A DNA stretch of 64,000 bases. Source: an uncultured Duncaniella sp. Its GTDB lineage: Bacteria > Bacteroidota > Bacteroidia > Bacteroidales > Muribaculaceae. Shown here piece by piece: positions 60,262-64,000 of this stretch (positions are counted from its first letter, which is position 1; every line of letters begins with the position of its first letter). The DNA lies in contig CATWQI010000006.1 in assembly GCA_958352885.1 (NCBI GenBank), positions 218,431-282,430 of the forward strand. The letters run 5' to 3'. Under the pieces are notes generated by a model, which was not told the origin of the DNA, ran no database searches, and saw only the letters and a list, made by a program, of their open reading frames with translations. The translations under genes and the position numbers were made by a program.

Positions 60262-60300
60262 TAGAGACCTGTTGGGTGGATTGTGTACCGGTGTTTTGAT

Positions 60301-61518
60301 TTAACTTGCCACTTCGCCCCCTTTTTTCAGATTGGGCAGTAAGGCTGCCACTATGCCGAGTAGCGGGGTGTAGGCGCAGAAATTGTACACAGCCTCTATA
60401 CCGTAAATGTCGGCGAAGTCGCCTAACACAGCTGATGCTATTCCGCCGACACCAAATGCGAATCCGAAGAATAGACCGGAAATCATACCTAACTTTGTGG
60501 GAAGTAGTTCCTGAGCGTAAAGAAGTATGGCGGGAAACGCTGACGACAGCGTGAAACCAGCGCAGAAGCTAAGCACGGCGGTGAGTGGCAGTGATGCGTG
60601 TGGCATAAGCAGACTGAACGGAGCTGTGCCGAGTATCGATACCCAGATTACGAGTTTTCTGCCGTAGCGGTCGCCTACAGGTCCGCCTACAAGCGTGCCG
60701 GCTGCTGTGGAGACTACGAATATGAACAGGAATATCTGTGACAGAGATACGCTTACTCCGAATTTATCTATCAGGTAGAAGGTATAGTAGCTTGACAGGC
60801 TCGCCATGTAGATGTATTTGGAGAAAATCAGAACGATTATTACCCCTATTGTAAACCATGTCATCTTCTTTGATAGCGGCAGGTGGGCGTGCCGTTCCTC
60901 TGCCCGTTCGGTGCGCTTGATATCTCGCAAATAGGAGCGGTACCATTTGCAGATAGGGCGCATGGCAGCGAAGCATAGGGCGGCGAACAGTAGGAACCAC
61001 AGCACGTAGTGGCGGTTATGTGGCGCCACGATGAGTGCCACAAGCAACGGACCGATGGAGCCCCCGAAGTTACCTCCGACCTGAAATACCGACTGGGCGA
61101 AGCCACGGCGCTCGCGTCCGGCAAGCGATGTGATGCGTGAAGCCTCCGGGTGCAGAGTGGCGGAGCCGAGACCTACCATGAATACCGCCAGCAATATGCC
61201 GGGAAGGGTGTTGCAGTAGGAGAACAGGACTATGCCGATGGAGGTGCTGCACATGCCCATCGGAAGGCTCCATGCGAACGGACGCTTGTCAAATGCGTAG
61301 CCTACCACCGGCTGGAAAATGGATGCCGCCATCTGGTACACCAGTGTGATGAGACCGATTTGAGCGAAACTTAGGTGCAGGTCGTCCTTTAGCATCGGGT
61401 AGACTGCGGTGATGACTGACTGGAGCAAATCGTTGAGGCAGTGGGCTGCGCTTAGCGCCAGCAGGATGTTGAACGTCGGCATCGACGTGAGCTTGCGTAC
61501 TTTACTTAGGAAATCCAT
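60301..61518 (-). CDS. MFS transporter (fosmidomycin-resistance-like exporter)
   Basis: About 405 residues with 12 hydrophobic helices. The start LLALSAAHCLNDLLQSVITA and the loop VGYAFDKRPFAW fit the fosmidomycin-resistance (Fsr) branch of MFS. It should export a small drug-like compound or metabolite; the substrate is unknown. It is convergent with gldN (39 bp gap). Confidence 0.85.
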   Translation of the reverse strand: MDFLSKVRKLTSMPTFNILLALSAAHCLNDLLQSVITAVYPMLKDDLHLSFAQIGLITLVYQMAASIFQPVVGYAFDKRPFAWSLPMGMCSTSIGIVLFSYCNTLPGILLAVFMVGLGSATLHPEASRITSLAGRERRGFAQSVFQVGGNFGGSIGPLLVALIVAPHNRHYVLWFLLFAALCFAAMRPICKWYRSYLRDIKRTERAEERHAHLPLSKKMTWFTIGVIIVLIFSKYIYMASLSSYYTFYLIDKFGVSVSLSQIFLFIFVVSTAAGTLVGGPVGDRYGRKLVIWVSILGTAPFSLLMPHASLPLTAVLSFCAGFTLSSAFPAILLYAQELLPTKLGMISGLFFGFAFGVGGIASAVLGDFADIYGIEAVYNFCAYTPLLGIVAALLPNLKKGGEVAS

Positions 61519-61634
61519 CTCGGATTAAGGAATAAGTGGCTGTTTAAAAAGTTAATACTCTTGGGTTACATTGATTCAACAAAACCCATTTTGAGGAGAG
61601 GAACATCCGGAGGTATATAATATATCTGTTGTTG

Positions 61635-63074
61635 TCAGTCGGCTGCGAGAGCCTCGTCTATAGTTGTTGTTCTGTTCCGTTTCTTCATGCCTATAATTAT
61701 TGAAGGTCGCATGGTGTTCCATTCGAATATCTTTCCGTCACGACCTATCAGCACGTATGTCGGCCATCCGAGTTTGCTGTATATTTCGGCAGACTCTTCG
61801 GGGACGAGCATGGTGTTGATATCATTCATGCTGTACTTATCAATGGCTTTTTTCCAGGTTTCCTTTGACGGTGTCATGCAGCATACTGTTATTATCCGCA
61901 AGTCGTCCTTCTTGTCGGCAAAGATGCTTTTGAACTCCTCCATCTTTTTGAATTCCATGACGCAAGGACCGCATCCTATTGCCCAGAAGTCGAGCAGAAC
62001 CACTTTACCCTTGAATCTTTCAATAGGAACATTCTTTCCGTCCATATCAGTAAGCACAAGTTTGGGAAGCTCGCATCCGGGAGCTGTGATTTTGAATCTG
62101 TCCCACTCGTCTGCGATTTGCTCCTTGACCCATGTGGTGGTGATATTGCCGATTGTTGAGTCGGCGTAAGGTTCGATGTCCGGATATGATGCAAAAAGCA
62201 TGTCGACATGAAGTTGGGAAGCGTTGACGAGGTCTGCCACAAACGGGTCGGGAGCGATGGCACGGGCTATGTTGATGATGCGTGCGTAGACTATTTCGTC
62301 ACATTCTACTTTCCTGCATGTTTCCGATGACAGATCACGGATATAGCTTATTGCGAAATTCCTTACTGACGGATATATCATCTGCGCTGCGGAAAGTTTG
62401 CGGTAGGCGCCTTTCTGCTTGCTGTCTGGCATGGCGTTTATGGAGTCAAGCAAATCCTTATCCCGAGCGATGAAATGCATGGGGCTGAAGTATGCGTCAT
62501 TTACGAAGTATTCACGTTTTGAAAGCGTGCCGTTCTCTTTCTCGAAATTATGCAGCAGTGCGTTGTAGTCTGATATATAGCGGTTTATGCTGTCGATTAG
62601 GGCGTGTCTGGATGAGTCCGAGGCTATATCTCCATAAGCCGAGCGGTTTATGCTGATGTATCGCTTGCGCAACATGTCATGTTTCAGCTTGGCGAATTTG
62701 AGATTGCTGTCATACTCCCGGTCGGGGGATGATAGAGTGAGCTTGTTGTCAATGTAATCAGCCACCACAGTGTCACCTGCTGCAACAGGTATGGTTACTG
62801 TCTTATCCACATATATGTATATTTCCTGGAGCGGACCTTCCATTGTGATGGTTTCGCAGAATTCTCCGTTCTGATTGACCGGTAGGTCAATGCCGTTATT
62901 ATTTAGATAGCCGGATACTGCTATGCTGAATTTCTTGCCGAAATCCGGGCTTACCTTCCCTTTGATTTCGAATGATTCTTTTTTTCCGAAACTTTCCATG
63001 TCGGGGAGTTCCGTGGCGGCTATTACCGGCAATACCGTCAATAGCATCAAAACGGTAGCAAAATTGAATTTCAT
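61635..63074 (-). CDS. TlpA-like periplasmic thioredoxin with N-terminal DUF4369-like region
   Basis: The 479-aa protein has a signal peptide (MKFNFATVLMLLTVLPVIAA), an N-terminal beta domain (FEIKGKVSPDFGKKFSIAV), a helical middle, and a C-terminal thioredoxin domain (about 325-470). The active site is FWAIGCGPC (Cys368, Cys371), with an extra Trp-Ala-Ile before the usual Cys. This arrangement is common in Bacteroidales and is thought to keep periplasmic thiols reduced. Its partner is unknown. Confidence 0.88.
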   Translation of the reverse strand: MKFNFATVLMLLTVLPVIAATELPDMESFGKKESFEIKGKVSPDFGKKFSIAVSGYLNNNGIDLPVNQNGEFCETITMEGPLQEIYIYVDKTVTIPVAAGDTVVADYIDNKLTLSSPDREYDSNLKFAKLKHDMLRKRYISINRSAYGDIASDSSRHALIDSINRYISDYNALLHNFEKENGTLSKREYFVNDAYFSPMHFIARDKDLLDSINAMPDSKQKGAYRKLSAAQMIYPSVRNFAISYIRDLSSETCRKVECDEIVYARIINIARAIAPDPFVADLVNASQLHVDMLFASYPDIEPYADSTIGNITTTWVKEQIADEWDRFKITAPGCELPKLVLTDMDGKNVPIERFKGKVVLLDFWAIGCGPCVMEFKKMEEFKSIFADKKDDLRIITVCCMTPSKETWKKAIDKYSMNDINTMLVPEESAEIYSKLGWPTYVLIGRDGKIFEWNTMRPSIIIGMKKRNRTTTIDEALAAD

Positions 63075-63108
63075 GCTGTGCGTTGCTCTTGGTTTTTACA
63101 ATCGGGTG

Positions 63109-63116
63109 CAAATATA
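63109..63116 (-). promoter_or_regulatory. -7 box of the TlpA-like gene
   Basis: TATATTTG on the minus strand, 34 bp upstream of the ATG. The -33 element is weak. Confidence 0.5.
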
Positions 63117-63179
63117 GCGAATATTTTGCGGAAACTCACCGTTTTACGTGGTATCCATTGAAAAAAATCATGGAAAGAC

Positions 63180-63220
63180 AAAGTCAGGCAAAACCTTTTT
63201 TAGGATATTTGCCTGACTTT
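63180..63220 (-). terminator. hairpin after the DUF4332 gene
   Basis: A perfect 13-bp stem, AAAGTCAGGCAAA with its complement (63180-63192 and 63208-63220), has a 15-nt loop containing TTTTTT. On the minus strand it is downstream of the DUF4332 gene and upstream of the TlpA-like gene. Confidence 0.75.
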
Positions 63221-63261
63221 GATATTTTTCTTTGTCGCTTGGATTTTGCGGCTTCAGTCTT

Positions 63262-63669
63262 TCAGTAAGTGACTTTAGGTTCAAGTTCTTTAGCCTGGTC
63301 AATCATCTTCTGAAGTTCGGTCACGGATGGTACACGGTTGCAGAGGTTTTTCTGTTCATTGATTTCAACAAGCTTGGGCTGTAGATTGGCTGCCACACGG
63401 TGGCGGAACTCCTTGACAGTGTCGACTCCGCCCGCTTCGAGTAGCTCTGCGAACTGTCCTGCCACGCCCTTTATTCGGAATAGGTCAGCATGATTTACCC
63501 ATTTCAATATAAGCTTTTCGCTGATGCCGGTTGTGTCGGCGAGTTGTTCACGACCTTTCTTGGTAGCGCCCTTTTCAAGCAGGGCCTCAGTAGTGGCGAC
63601 ACCTGCCTCTTTCAGTTTCGTGGCGTAGGATTCACCTATACCCTCGATTTCTTCAATTTTATAAGCCAT
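63262..63669 (-). CDS. DUF4332 helix-hairpin-helix protein
   Basis: The 135-aa protein has two helix-hairpin-helix-like units: IEEIEGIGESYATKLKEAG and LFRIKGVAGQFAELLEAGG. These match DUF4332, a small domain related to nucleic-acid-binding HhH folds. It is cytoplasmic with no other domain. The function is not established; DNA binding or a role near DNA repair is plausible. Confidence 0.88.
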   Translation of the reverse strand: MAYKIEEIEGIGESYATKLKEAGVATTEALLEKGATKKGREQLADTTGISEKLILKWVNHADLFRIKGVAGQFAELLEAGGVDTVKEFRHRVAANLQPKLVEINEQKNLCNRVPSVTELQKMIDQAKELEPKVTY

Positions 63670-63804
63670 AGGATATGTATGTTAGGATTGTTAATCATAA
63701 TGTTAACAATCCGCTGGCTCTTAAAGTTTTGAAATTTTTGTGATATGGAACATCCGGATAAATAAAGAAAGAGTACCGGATGAAACCGATACTCTCTCGT
63801 TGAG

Positions 63805-63879
63805 TGGGCGCTGAGGGATTCGAACCCCCGACCCTCTGCTTGTAAGGCAGATGCTCTGAACCAGCTGAGCTAAGCGCCC
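63805..63879 (-). tRNA. tRNA-Val(TAC)
   Basis: Reading the minus strand, a 7-bp acceptor stem starts GGGCGCTTAGCTCAGCTGGT. There is an anticodon loop CTTACAA (anticodon TAC) between complementary TCTGC/GCAGA arms, and a T-loop GGTTCGAATCC. The discriminator base is A at 63805. The CCA end is not encoded. Confidence 0.97.
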
Positions 63880-63946
63880 GGTCAAAATATGTCGTGCCGA
63901 CCGGATGGCACTTTGTTAAGCGATAGACGAGATAGGCTGTTTGTTG

Positions 63947-64000
63947 TGGGCGCTGAGGGATTCGAACCCCCGACCCTCTGCTTGTAAGGCAGATGCTCTG
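63947..64000 (-). tRNA. tRNA-Val(TAC), second copy, cut by window end
   Basis: The 54 bases match the 3' part of the tRNA at 63805-63879 exactly, from discriminator to anticodon arm. The two are tandem copies 67 bp apart. Confidence 0.95.

Noticed and set aside
63805..64000. tRNA-Val genes as an integration site for the accessory segment
   Set aside because: The accessory segment is at the other end of the window, and no direct repeat of the tRNA 3' end was found near it.

Overview
The window looks like chromosomal DNA of a gut-type Bacteroidales bacterium, probably close to Muribaculaceae/Bacteroidaceae. The genus is inference. The support is a complete porP-gldK-gldL-gldM-gldN type IX secretion (T9SS) locus, a PorX regulator, Bacteroidetes promoters (-33 TTTG, 20 bp spacer, -7 TAnnTTTG), Rnf/RseC genes, large secreted glycoside hydrolases (GH95, GH115), and a secreted bile-salt-hydrolase-like enzyme. 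There are no rRNAs, insertion sequences or CRISPR arrays. A tRNA-Val lies near the end and a second copy is cut by the window edge.

Layout. 1-2.8 kb is an AT-rich accessory segment: the tail of an XRE regulator, a doubtful small ORF, a long imperfect inverted repeat, a small HTH-like protein, a diverged thymidylate-synthase-fold protein carrying the Asp typical of dCMP-acting enzymes, and a D12-class adenine methyltransferase closed by a strong hairpin. It abuts a sprE/porW gene (2.9-5.2 kb) that has lost its N-terminal part. 5.3-11.2 kb: porX, tsaE, birA, a secreted nuclease/phosphatase-fold lipoprotein, a cytidylate-kinase-like protein and a choloylglycine hydrolase. 11.4-19.4 kb: a Bacteroidales regulator-like protein, a membrane Ser/Thr kinase, an amino-acid antiporter, a tiny protein that is little more than a T9SS sorting domain, a lipid kinase, a polysaccharide flippase and ruvB.

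19.4-27.4 kb is a compact minus-strand operon of three large genes: a membrane-anchored von Willebrand A protein, a 924-aa tubulin/FtsZ-like protein, and a 1113-aa membrane protein with an intact papain-type triad. This is the strongest candidate for a poorly described multi-component system. 27.6-41.5 kb: ROK kinase, metallo-beta-lactamase-fold protein, GH95 with a T9SS tail, a lipoprotein, a prolyl oligopeptidase, an unlisted 41-aa ORF, a DUF6250/exo-rhamnogalacturonan-lyase-like protein and ApbE. 41.6-50.2 kb: DJ-1-like protein, two thioredoxins, threonine dehydratase, a SPOR lipoprotein, rseC-rnfB-rnfC (ending in a terminator with no rnfDGEA), an aminotransferase and tyrS. 50.3-60.3 kb: GH115, a repeat lipoprotein and the T9SS core. 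60.3-64 kb: an MFS exporter, a TlpA-like thioredoxin, a DUF4332 protein and the tRNA-Val genes.

The genes connect mainly through T9SS. Its core ring/motor (PorP, GldK-N), a damaged SprE/PorW and the regulator PorX are here, along with two apparent cargo proteins (GH95 and the 111-aa CTD protein). All functional statements rest on motif recognition by eye. No database search was run.
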